Assembly: GCA_903813345.2 (NCBI GenBank)
Contig: CAIIXF020000434.1
Coordinates: 1 to 13,000 of the forward strand
Source: Owenia fusiformis
Lineage: Eukaryota; Annelida; Polychaeta; Sabellida; Oweniidae
Direction of reading: 5' to 3'
DNA: 13,000 nt
Position numbers and translations under genes: made by a program. Shown here in pieces: positions 1 to 7,275 of this stretch. The notes beneath the pieces are model-generated. The model did not search any database. It worked only from the letters and a program-made list of their open reading frames with translations, and was not told the DNA's origin. Each line of letters opens with the position of its first letter. Positions within the stretch are counted from its first letter, which is position 1.

Positions 1-747
1 CAATCTTAACAATCTTAGCAATGTTGCAATGTACAGATTGTTGCAATATGTGCAAACTGCAATCTGGATTGTACAATCTGTTTTATACTTCTCTCAGAAT
101 GGCCAACAATCTTAACAATGTTAGCAATGTTGCAATGTGCAGATTGTTGCAATGTGTGCAAACTGCAATCTGGATTGTGCAATCTGTTTTATACTTCTCC
201 TTTCAGAATGGCCAACAATCTTAACAATGTTAGCAATGTTGCAATATGCACATTGTTGCAATGTGTGCAAATTGCAATCTGGATTGTACAATCTGTTTTA
301 TACTACTAAGAATGGCCAACAATCTCAATAAACAACCTTAACAATCTAAGCAATGTTGCAATGTGCAGATTGTTGCAATGTGTGCAAACTGCAATCTAGA
401 TTGTACAATCTGTTTTATACTTCTCCCCTCAGAATGGTCAACAATCTTAACAATGTTAGCAATGTTGCAATGTGCGGATTGTTGCAATGTGTGCAAACTG
501 CAATCTGGATTGTGCAATCTGTTTTTACTTCTCGTCTCAGAATGGTCAACAATCTCAACAATCTTAGCAATGTTGCAATGTGCAGATTGTTGCAATGTGT
601 GCAATCTGCAATCTGGATTGTGCAATCTGTTTTATACTTCTCTCAGAATGGTCAACAATCTTAACAATGTTAGCAATGTGTGCAATCTGCAATCTGGATT
701 GTGCAATCTGTTTTATACTTCTCTCAGAATGGCCAACAATCTTACTT
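1..747 (+). repeat. Minisatellite array, unit about 106 bp, seven to eight copies
   Basis: A landmark GG(C/T)CAACAATCT recurs at 101, 210, 314, 436, 544, 650 and 731, giving spacings of 109, 104, 122, 108, 106 and 81 bp. Position 1 falls inside a unit, so the array continues left of the window. The 122-bp unit carries an extra AATAAACAACC-like insertion near 325. The 81-bp unit lacks the central block containing the word GCAGATTGTTGCAATG. Each unit is built from shorter GCAAT/CAATCT words and contains the dyad CAATCTGGATTG. Short open frames run through the array in several frames because it is poor in stop codons, but they only restate the repeat. The last unit ends near 747 and gives way to unique AT-rich sequence. 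Confidence 0.93.
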
Positions 748-1441
748 ACAGTACTGCTTTTATTAATATTCCAAAATAATTATCTTATTTTAATAGTATT
801 TTTAACTATTGTATTTCTAGGGAAGTTATTGTATCGTAATGGATGGCTGTGGGTTTTGAGTTCTATGATGGTCCAAAGGCTCAATCCAAGAGAGACCTTA
901 TTAATTAAATGTATAATCCTCTTTGGTCTTATAGCTTTTCACAATTGTAAACAACAAAAGGCTGAAGACGGAGATACAAGATGACATCGATTTTAGATGG
1001 ATTTGTAGTTTTGACCAGATCAGAGTGCACTCACCTGCTTTCAGGAAAGGGTTAAATCAAAATTGACCAGGCAATTGTTGGTAACACTTTTATTTTTTGA
1101 TAGACAATGACCATTGTTAGAACACACATTTCAAAAGTTGAAACTAATTTGATTTCCAGTGAATAATTTGGATTCAGATGTCATCTTGAAAATATAATAG
1201 GCCTAAATGGATTCCCCTCACAAAGGATATCAAAGACTAGAGATGAGTTTAAAGTAATTAACTTTTGAAAACTTTTTCGGATGGGATTTCTATTTTCTAA
1301 AATAATATGCTTTATTTTAAAATGATACAAGATACTTTTTTAAAGACCATTCGCAAATCTTGTTAGCGCAAAATTAATCAATATAATTTTATGTACATAT
1401 ATTTTTCATTGACGCACTTGATATTTAGTGAACAATTTCTG

Positions 1442-1550
1442 CATTTTAAACTTTCACATAATTTCCATAATGATTGAATTATGATACATTTATTAGTTAT
1501 CACATAACAATGATAAATATAGGACTTTGCAGAATAGAAAGTTTAAAATG
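1442..1550. repeat. 14-bp inverted repeat pair
   Basis: CATTTTAAACTTTC at 1442-1455 is matched by its exact reverse complement GAAAGTTTAAAATG at 1537-1550. The loop is about 80 bp. The arms are AT-rich, so chance matching is easier than their length suggests. They could be remnants of a small terminal-inverted-repeat element, but no target duplication was identified. Confidence 0.55.
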
Positions 1551-1706
1551 GAAATGTCTTATTGAAATGTGAAAACTCTGCATTGAGCAAGTGTAAAAAG
1601 CTCTAACATTGAAATAGCTGATACATGTAGATATTCTATCTTCCAGTATACTCATATGAGCAGAGATATAGAATTTCAAGCCGAAACATTAGGATAATCT
1701 GTTGTT

Positions 1707-1835
1707 TCATTTGTTTACTCCTGGACTATTTATGAAGTTTGGGCATGGTTTACTCCAATTATACATAGCCAATTTGATGCATGCTAAATTATTAACTAGG
1801 TCATATTACTAAGCATGTTCTGAGTAAACAAATGA
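1707..1835. repeat. Second 14-bp inverted repeat pair
   Basis: TCATTTGTTTACTC at 1707-1720 pairs exactly with GAGTAAACAAATGA at 1822-1835, about 100 bp apart. The words GGATAATCT (near 1692) and GGATAATCT (near 1839) sit outside both arms in direct orientation. This could be a decayed small element, with chance the main alternative. Confidence 0.5.
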
Positions 1836-2175
1836 ATTGGATAATCTTCCATTAAGTATGTCATAGAAAGGTTGATTGAGTAAAAGTTGAATAATATTTT
1901 TATAATATTTAGATTTTCATAATCTTCACCTCTGAAATTATTAACAGAATAACATGTTTTTGCCAAAATTTTATTACATGATAAATCCAAACAGTTTGGG
2001 AAAAGTTATCATCACATTGCATCCCATGTAATTATATTTTCAATATAAGAAATAAAATAAATCAGACTGAGATTTTTATGATTTATCTATAATATAAGTT
2101 CTCCGAAACCCATTACTCCGAAAAATATAGTCATAATTTACCAAAAAGGGGGACGTACTTAAGCTTAGGCCAGTT

Positions 2176-2209
2176 CCATGCCATGTATTTGGCCAAAGTA
2201 ATGGCATGG
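2176..2209. repeat. Short hairpin upstream of the gene
   Basis: CCATGCCAT at 2176-2184 and ATGGCATGG at 2201-2209 form a perfect 9-bp stem around a 16-base loop that contains TTGGCCAAA, itself a palindrome. It lies about 75-110 bp upstream of the proposed start codon, just outside the left inverted arm. Its role is unknown. Confidence 0.5.
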
Positions 2210-2246
2210 ACGCATTCTGATGTTCATAGATCTCTCACTTTACATT

Positions 2247-2543
2247 CACTGGGGATGAACGAGGGAGGTTTTGCCTCGTATCAAAATGGCGGCGCGTGAA
2301 AAAATTTCATTCGGTAAGATTTTTGTTTTTTACAATTTTCGTGCTTTTATCCTTCAAATTAAAACTTAATATTTGGCAAGTAAATAGTTCATAAGTTCCA
2401 GTTTTATAATATGATTACAAATTAGAAATCAATACTGGCATTGCTGAGATATTTACATATCAATTCTCTCACTTAGGAAACGAGGCATGTTTCTCAAGGA
2501 AACGAGGCAGCTATATAGCATTCTTAAGAATGAAACGAGGCAA
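2247..2543 (+). repeat. Left arm of a long inverted repeat with GAAACGAGGCA tail
   Basis: Positions 2247-2487 are the reverse complement of 4508-4756 at about 95% identity by eye: roughly nine substitutions, a 7-base indel near 2261 and a 1-base indel. Both outer ends begin CACTGGGGATGAAC. The stretch around the start codon and first 5' splice site, about 50 bases, has no mismatch between arms. Beyond 2487 the arms stop aligning base for base, but both sides keep a cluster of the 11-base word GAAACGAGGCA (left copies at 2477, 2499 and 2532). No matching target-site duplication is visible outside the arms, so a transposon identity is not shown. The arm contains the promoter-proximal region and exon 1 of the gene below. 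Confidence 0.88.
2282..2293 (+). promoter_or_regulatory. YY1-like CAAAATGGCGGC motif spanning the start codon
   Basis: CAAAATGGCGGC matches the known animal YY1 core (AANATGGCGGC), which often overlaps transcription or translation starts of animal genes. Here it also gives a good Kozak context, with A at -3 and G at +4. That this site is bound, or that transcription starts nearby, is inferred. No TATA box is obvious immediately upstream. Confidence 0.5.
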
Positions 2544-3791
2544 CAATATTTAATTAAAAATGTTTTGTTTTTATTACAGAACGGGGCCTACAAAAAGAAG
2601 CGTCCCTGTTCAAATGCTATTTCTGTAACACAGGAAACGACAACGTTGCTGATATTGTATTCCATATGATGCAACAGCCTGATGGTAATCTCTTTGTACG
2701 GAAACGAACGTTAGATGAGAAAACAGGTTTATTTGTATACACGTCTCATCATTTTGGCGTTGCCATTGAACGTGTAAGAACGCTTAAGAAGGAAGGGCAT
2801 ACTGTGATGATAAATTCTGATATGCAGTTGAGAATTAAACGACGGATCGAGAGAGAATCAAGTAAATAAATATTCAAATTATTAACAGTTTGATTGTGTT
2901 TTGTTGGTTAATAGCAACTGAGTTTCTATATGGTATGCCTTTGGGCGAATGTTCCCCTTTATAAAGGCGCACATGGGCGTTTATTTCCTTTTAACTGATG
3001 TCGCAAAACTTGTAAATGTTTTATACTTGATTGCAAATAGTTATGAATTGCCAGAAATGTAAAATTATTTTGACTACTCTGTACGAGGTATGCATATAAG
3101 GAGTTATTAATGTGCCCTAAACCAGGGTCCCTCTACATCCCGCTCTACATGTACATGTAGCAGTATAAGCTGCTATCAGATATATTCTTTATAGTAATGG
3201 CATTTTCTTTATTTTCATTTTCAGGTGTAAACATCTCAAATTCTGATTTTGTAAATGAGCAGTCCAATGGATCTATACAATCGCATGATGAACCAACAAT
3301 TGATTACCCTGATGACGATGGTCTCGACGATGATCCAGACGGTGATCTCGACGATGATCTCGAAGAACTCAAAACAATAATTTCCCGAGTAGTTGAAAAA
3401 ATGCAGAAAATAAATAGATCATCAGATTTTATATCCGTGTTGAATAACATTGCAAGTGGAGCATTGGAGGGCAACATCTCACTTCATCTTCTGCTTGATA
3501 TAGGTCGCTATCTTAGGTAAGAAACACATGAAAATATCATTCACACCGCCTCCCCATGACAACACAGTGTCGACTTATATGTAAATCGTGTATACTGATT
3601 ACGTCTATTCTGTTAATCAAGTGGCTATAAAGCTATACTTATTTTAAAAAACATGAACATAAACGTTTAATATTGTGACCCCGGGAACTATTGTTTACTT
3701 ATGGATTGGTATACGAAGACCTAATAAAACAATTTTTCTGATACCTTTGTAATCATTTAGGCAAATAGAGACAATGATGAATGAAGGCTAG
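2286..3791 (+). CDS. Spliced gene, four predicted exons, unrecognised 210-residue protein with a partial C2H2 finger
   Basis: Exons proposed: 2286-2313, 2580-2861, 3225-3516 and 3761-3791. Introns begin GTAAGA, GTAAAT and GTAAGA and end TTATTACAG, ATTTTCAG and CATTTAG. The phases join in one open frame of 633 bases including the stop. I do not recognise the family. Residues 22-38 have C-x2-C-x12-H spacing (C22, C25, H38), the first three ligands of a C2H2 zinc finger, but no histidine follows at the expected place. H66-H67 might supply a ligand. Residues 94-101 (RIKRRIER) are basic, like a nuclear-localisation or nucleic-acid contact. Residues 125-151 are strongly acidic and carry a small duplicated Asp/Gly/Leu block. 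Residues 152-200 look helical and hydrophobic. Nuclear location and DNA binding are only guesses. The ATG is the first in a Kozak-like context. Exon 4 is the weakest part: if the last intron is retained, translation ends at 3518-3520 (201 residues). The product may be a truncated member of a longer family. Confidence 0.68.
3723..3728 (+). terminator. Candidate poly(A) signal AATAAA for an intron-retaining transcript
   Basis: AATAAA lies 203 bases after the stop codon at 3518-3520 that is used if the last intron is not removed, and 32 bases before the proposed exon 4. It would suit a shorter alternative mRNA. AATAAA is common in AT-rich DNA, so the call is weak. I see no AATAAA soon after the exon 4 stop. 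Confidence 0.35.
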
Positions 3792-4120
3792 AAATAATCA
3801 CATGGAGATTGCAATTTTACACATTTACGTACACTTCTCTTAAAAACGTGTAGCTTAACCTTCCTACGTACTATGTACACAACAGGATGAGTATGATCAA
3901 ATATGGGTAACTTTATTCGCGTTTCATAAACTTTGCCCTTTGATTTAAAAATATATAGTGTAAGATACTTTTGGAAAGAGACGTGACTATTTTAACAATA
4001 TGGTTATTCTTTTTAACTCTTACATATATAATCATGTATATCGTGTAAAACGTAATCGGTCGTATGTGACCAGAACGGTGGAAATAAGATCATTAAATGT
4101 AGACACTATCACAGAAAGAA
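3792..4120. other. Non-coding interval between gene and MITE
   Basis: About 330 AT-rich bases with no reading frame, splice-site pair or repeat that I can support. This would be 3' flanking sequence of the spliced gene, or later introns if the gene continues beyond what I could follow. Confidence 0.5.
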
Positions 4121-4450
4121 TACACTCTTAAAAATTATTACTTGGATTTCCTTATATTGAGAAATTGTACTACTCATTTTAAGTCAAAAATTACTTAAAT
4201 AATCTTGAACTACTGAATAATTTTTAAGTAATTTTTAAGTAATTCATTTATGGTGATTTTACTAATGCAAGGAGAGAAATTGAAATACTTACTGTAGTAA
4301 TTGTAATACTCATTTACATAATTAAGCAATTAAAAAACTCAAAATGACAATATAAGTTAAACCTAAGTAAAATGAAGTAAAACTAAGTATTCAACTTTAA
4401 GTAATTTTTATACTTGGGAAATACTCAAGTAATTCATTTTTAAGAGTGTA
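4121..4450. mobile_element. MITE with TA target duplication, about 326 bp
   Basis: The element runs 4123-4448 between TA dinucleotides at 4121-4122 and 4449-4450. Its terminal inverted repeats begin CACTCTTAAAAAT on both sides and remain alignable for about 30 bases with a 2-base indel (left continues TATTACTTGG, right complement GAATTACTTGAG). The interior is very AT-rich and full of AAGTAAT/ATTACTT words in both orientations. It holds no transposase frame, so it is non-autonomous. A TA duplication is typical of Tc1/mariner-type elements, but some other superfamilies also use it. Its right edge touches the tail of the right inverted arm at 4451. Confidence 0.85.
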
Positions 4451-4682
4451 GTTGCCTCGTTGCAAGTCAAACATTGCCTCGTTTCATTGTTACAAAATGT
4501 AGACAGGTGCCTCGTTTCCTAAGTGAGAGAATTGAAATGTAAATATCTCAGCAATGTCTGTATTGATTACTAATTTGCAATCATATTATAAAACCGGAAC
4601 TTATAAACTATTTACTTGCCAAATATTAAATTTTTAATTTGAAGGATAAAAGCACGAAAATTGTAAAAATCAAAAATCTTAC

Positions 4683-4710
4683 CGAATGAAATTTTTTCAC
4701 GCGCCGCCAT
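4683..4710 (-). pseudogene. Orphan inverted copy of exon 1 with intact ATG and 5' splice site
   Basis: On the minus strand the 28-base exon 1 of the spliced gene is repeated without a change, followed by the same GTAAGA donor at 4682-4677. No partner for exon 2 exists on this strand, so this exon cannot make the same protein from this side. If the surrounding arm has promoter activity, transcription would run leftwards through the MITE and antisense to exons 4, 3 and 2. It is called a pseudogene only in the sense of an isolated exon; a longer antisense transcript is possible. Confidence 0.65.
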
Positions 4711-4714
4711 TTTG
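4703..4714 (-). promoter_or_regulatory. Inverted copy of the YY1-like motif
   Basis: The complement of 4703-4714 reads CAAAATGGCGGC, identical to the motif at the gene's start codon. The motif is thus present at both ends of the enclosed region in head-to-head-facing orientation. Binding is inferred from the known YY1 core only. Confidence 0.42.
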
Positions 4715-4756
4715 ATACGAGGCAAAACCTCCCTCGTTTCCAGTTCATCCCCAGTG

Positions 4757-5610
4757 GCGTTACCAGAATGGCAGGAACGGGGGATTTATTTTACATTGAG
4801 ATTCTAAAAAGGTTATCAAAACACAATATATATTACGGAACAGTTTATCTATCGATCTTCTTCAAATTTTTTTATATAGGCAAAATAAAATGAAACATTT
4901 TGAAACAGATAAAATAAGTTAACGCATAGAACTTTAAGAATAAAACAGTAGACTAGACTATACATATTACGTTGTCAAAATATTTCGTCGCATTTAATTT
5001 CTTAGTCTCTGTCTCTTATCAAATCGTAAAAGAACAAAACATTCTAAACTTAATCACTTGGGATCAACTGGAAACGAAGACAGGCTGTCCTCGTATCAAA
5101 ATGGATGTTCTCCTATTCGCAAGAAGTTTCATTTTCGCCGATATACTCACTTCATCCTTTTGAATTTAATCTCTATTTCTCGAACAGAGTATGTAAGTGA
5201 AGAATACGTTTTGGTTTCAAAAGATGTACACGTCAATTTTACTAAATAAATGCCCACTGGCTTTTGGGAAAGCTATTTTCCCTTTTATAAACGCCCATCA
5301 CCCATTGGAAAAATGTTGTTTCCTCTAAAGAAAATTGGTTTAAAAATTGTACACCCCTATGTATATAAACGCCACTTTGCAATGAGAACAACTGGGTTTC
5401 GGACAACTGGGTTGACCCCGTTATGGGTATAATAACAATACAATGGGATACAATACAATCTTAGTTGCAAGTGGTGTTCCCGGTTGAGCACTGAATACCA
5501 CATCTGACACTGTGACTGATTTCAATGTCTGAATCAGAGCTTTCAAAGCATTTAGGAATCAGCTGTAATTCATGACAAAAACTGTTAACATGAATTTTTT
5601 GAAATGTTGC
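4757..5610. other. Non-coding interval with a degraded arm fragment
   Basis: Apart from the arm-like fragment at 5058-5138, no gene is supported. Short open frames at 4972-5432 overlap one another, have no splice context and read through the arm fragment. The phrase ACAACTGGGTT occurs twice in tandem near 5388-5413. A CCCTTTTATAAACGCC word near 5279 resembles CCCCTTTATAAAGGCG near 2954, inside intron 2 of the spliced gene; this may be a further trace of shared sequence, or chance. Confidence 0.5.
5058..5138 (+). repeat. Diverged third copy of the inverted-repeat arm tip, including the start-codon region
   Basis: The words GGGAT(C)AACTGGAAACGA near 5060-5077 and CCTCGTATCAAAATGG at 5089-5104 match the right-arm version of the repeat in order and spacing. 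About ten changed bases lie between the two words. After the ATG the GC-rich codons are replaced and the match becomes patchy (TTTCATTTTCG aligning with TTTCATTCGG). The 5' splice site is not preserved. It includes the CTGGAAA bases absent from the left arm. It has the same orientation as the left arm and lies about 300 bp beyond the right arm. Confidence 0.6.
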
Positions 5611-5616
5611 TTTATT
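5611..5616 (-). terminator. Poly(A) signal AATAAA after the minus-strand exon
   Basis: The complement of 5611-5616 is AATAAA, beginning ten bases after the TAA stop at 5626-5628. This gives a very short but workable 3' untranslated region, and supports the open frame upstream as a real or recently real terminal exon. Confidence 0.55.
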
Positions 5617-5625
5617 TCATGGTCT

Positions 5626-5973
5626 TTATTGCATTTCTCCATTTTCCAAGCCAACTGATTTTCCTTTATACTGGAACTTAGGTGGGAAGCGAACTTCTTC
5701 ATTATACTTTTCCATGTAAACATCGGTTGTGAGTTTGCCATCAATCTTGGCCAAACTGTCAGAAAAATCTAACAATTCCTCACCAGTCATGATGTCAGCA
5801 TTTGCTTTGCTGAAGACAACTGCGGATTTGTTCAATAATTCTTTCTTGCCCAACCCAAGGGCTTCCAGATCATCAAATGCAGCAATGGCATCATGCCTTT
5901 TAAATTGTCTGCTGTATGATGATAGGAATCGTGAAAGATATACTGTTTTTCCTGGATATGTTATAACCTTCAA
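5626..5973 (-). CDS. Probable terminal coding exon of an unrecognised gene, about 115 residues
   Basis: The frame has ordinary protein composition in an AT-rich setting, ends at TAA (5628-5626) and is followed at once by AATAAA. There is no in-frame ATG at its beginning; the first codon is TTG directly after TTTCTAAG, which resembles a 3' splice site. The frame stays open for ten codons further upstream before a TGA, again without ATG. A more pyrimidine-rich acceptor, CTATCATCATACAG, sits inside the frame near 5910, so the exon may start there and encode about 94 residues beginning near RQFKRHDAIAAF. Visible features are a charged, mostly helical-looking middle (FDDLEALGLGKKELL and TGEELLDFSDSLAKIDGKL) and a polar tail ending GLENGEMQ. 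There is no signal peptide, membrane segment or cysteine pair. Upstream exons were not found in 5974-6471. A processed fragment is the main alternative. Confidence 0.5.
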   Translation of the reverse strand: MKVITYPGKTVYLSRFLSSYSRQFKRHDAIAAFDDLEALGLGKKELLNKSAVVFSKANADIMTGEELLDFSDSLAKIDGKLTTDVYMEKYNEEVRFPPKFQYKGKSVGLENGEMQ

Positions 5974-6471
5974 CTTAGAAATATGAACATGTTCACATTG
6001 ACTTCATTTCAACTAACACCTATGATATATAGATGAATCAAAGTTTGAATAAGTTTACATTTCACTGTAACTCCAACTGGCTCCGCTCTGTATTGGCCAT
6101 GTTAATTAATATTCATTATCTTGAACAGTATTTAATTTCATCTCAATGAGCAGATATCACTTTGGGGAGAGACTGCATATGAAACATCTCATTAACAACA
6201 TATGATAGGATGAAGCAAAGCATGGGGGCTACATACAACTCTCCCACTTCAAAAGAGAGAGTTCTTAATAAAAAATAAACAAAGTAATGAAAGTAATTAA
6301 AACTATATTTCAGCATGTTCATAATAAAAGATTTAAAATTTGTGCACCAATCTTAAGCTGACTCCAATAGTGTACATATTATATTGCACATTATATTTGC
6401 TATTGAGTAACCATCTAAATAGTTTACTTTTACAAAGATTGTGTTTATCATATAATAATATTAATTATTAA
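5974..6471. other. Non-coding interval upstream of the minus-strand exon
   Basis: About 500 AT-rich bases. I found no upstream exon for the minus-strand gene with a donor in a compatible phase, and no plus-strand gene. If the exon at 5626-5973 is real, this would be its intron, and the next exon would lie beyond the 6472-6862 repeat or outside the window. Confidence 0.45.
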
Positions 6472-6862
6472 CATTGCACAATCCACATTGCAACAATATT
6501 CATATTGCAACAATGTTAAGGTTATATTAGATTCTGAAAGTATAAACCATATTGCAACAATCTGCACATTGCAACATTGCTAAGATTGTTAAGATTGTTT
6601 GCCATTCTGAGAGAAGTATAACACAGATTGCAACAATCCAGATTGCAGATTGCACACATTGCAACAATCTGCACATTGCAACATTGCTAAGATTGTTGCC
6701 ATTCTGAGAGGAGATGTATATAAACAGATTGTACAGTCCAGATTGCAACAATGTTATATTTCACATTGTCAGATTGCAACAATCCAGATTGCAGATTGCA
6801 ACAATGTTAACTTTCACATTGTTAGATTGCAACAATCCAGATTCCACATTGTTTTTGGGTAC
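6472..6862 (-). repeat. Inverted, decayed copy of the 106-bp minisatellite
   Basis: Read on the minus strand, this block carries the same words in the same order as 1-747. Examples are TTCTGAGAGAAGTATAA (reverse of the TTATACTTCTCTCAGAA unit joint), GCAACAATCTGCACATTGC and GCTAAGATTGTT. Two clear units are visible (joints near 6604-6620 and 6701-6717, about 97 bp apart). Degenerate GCAACAATCCAGATTGC words follow at about 50-bp spacing up to 6862. It is more diverged than the left array and lies about 5.7 kb away in opposite orientation. Open frames inside it only restate the repeat. Confidence 0.85.
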
Positions 6863-7275
6863 CTACTGGCCATGATTGTAATATTCATATTATCACAGAC
6901 ACGGGAAGAAGAGTTCATTCCTCTCTCACTCACTATGTATTACTTATAAAAGAGAAAAGAGATTATTCTTTTACATACATAAAGGCCCACGATACTTAAT
7001 TTAGAAGAAAAGAGAAAAATTATCATTGAAACCATGTTGAAACATATTACTTGGTAGAGGTTCTATGTAAGCAGTCACGACACTTAGAGCATTTTCCCTT
7101 TGTGGACACCCATGGAAATTCTCCTTGTATCCACTATAAATTTTGTAATTTTTTCAACATACATTTACACTCAAACTTTATTCTTACATCTTACATGCAA
7201 GCCACATCAATTTATGAGTATTTTCCTCTTGTGCAACTACATGAAGACTATGACACACCGTTGTCTCTAAGCTCA
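6863..7275. other. Non-coding interval between two repeat blocks
   Basis: No gene is supported. A 91-codon plus-strand frame (7051-7326) begins with TTG rather than ATG, runs into the next minisatellite and shows no domain, so I do not call it. A purine-rich stretch (AAAAGAGAAAAGAG and similar, 6948-7018) occurs twice. Confidence 0.5.

Larger units (their letters stand above)
748..2246. other. AT-rich non-coding interval
   Basis: No convincing gene is visible across this 1.5 kb on either strand. A hydrophobic open frame that runs out of the repeat array to 984 has no start of its own, and its composition is explained by AT-rich DNA. A good minus-strand 5' splice motif (GCAGGTGAGT) lies near 1030-1039, but the sequence on its exon side holds stop codons in the frame I followed, so I do not call an exon. 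Recognisable structure is limited to two 14-bp inverted repeats and one 9-bp hairpin, listed separately. Confidence 0.6.
4451..4756 (-). repeat. Right arm of the long inverted repeat
   Basis: This is the reverse complement of the left arm. 4508-4756 is the closely matching part. 4451-4507 carries further copies of the TGCCTCGTTTC word (reverse of GAAACGAGGCA, at 4475 and 4508, and a variant at 4453) in the same style as the left tail but not in register. The outer end reads CCCCAGTG at 4749-4756. It keeps the 7 bases (CTGGAAA region) missing from the left arm near 2261, so one arm has gained or lost them since duplication. The two arms are about 2.0 kb apart (inner edges of the matching parts). 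Confidence 0.88.

Noticed and set aside
21-779. Several overlapping open frames of 63-138 codons on both strands inside the left array
   Set aside because: They are translations of the 106-bp repeat in different frames, share the same peptide blocks and have no independent coding signal.
580-984. 134-codon frame with a hydrophobic, membrane-like tail after 750
   Set aside because: Its start lies in the minisatellite. The leucine/isoleucine-rich tail is what AT-rich DNA gives, and no start or splice site is convincing.
1020-1045. Strong minus-strand 5' splice motif GCAGGTGAGT
   Set aside because: The sequence on the exon side contains stop codons in the frame checked, and no matching acceptor or exon was found.
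1796-1990. 64-codon minus-strand frame
   Set aside because: Low-complexity AT-rich sequence with no start context, splice sites or domain.
2487-2669. 60-codon plus-strand frame across intron 1 and the start of exon 2
   Set aside because: It uses a different frame from exon 2, starts in the repeat tail and is explained by the spliced gene.
2247-4756. Conventional DNA transposon with terminal inverted repeats and target duplication
   Set aside because: The outer ends match (CACTGGGG...), but flanking bases TACATT and GCGTTA show no duplication, and no transposase is present, so only an inverted repeat is called.
5729-5986. 85-codon plus-strand frame opposite the minus-strand exon
   Set aside because: It is a shadow of the minus-strand frame, which has the better composition and a poly(A) signal.
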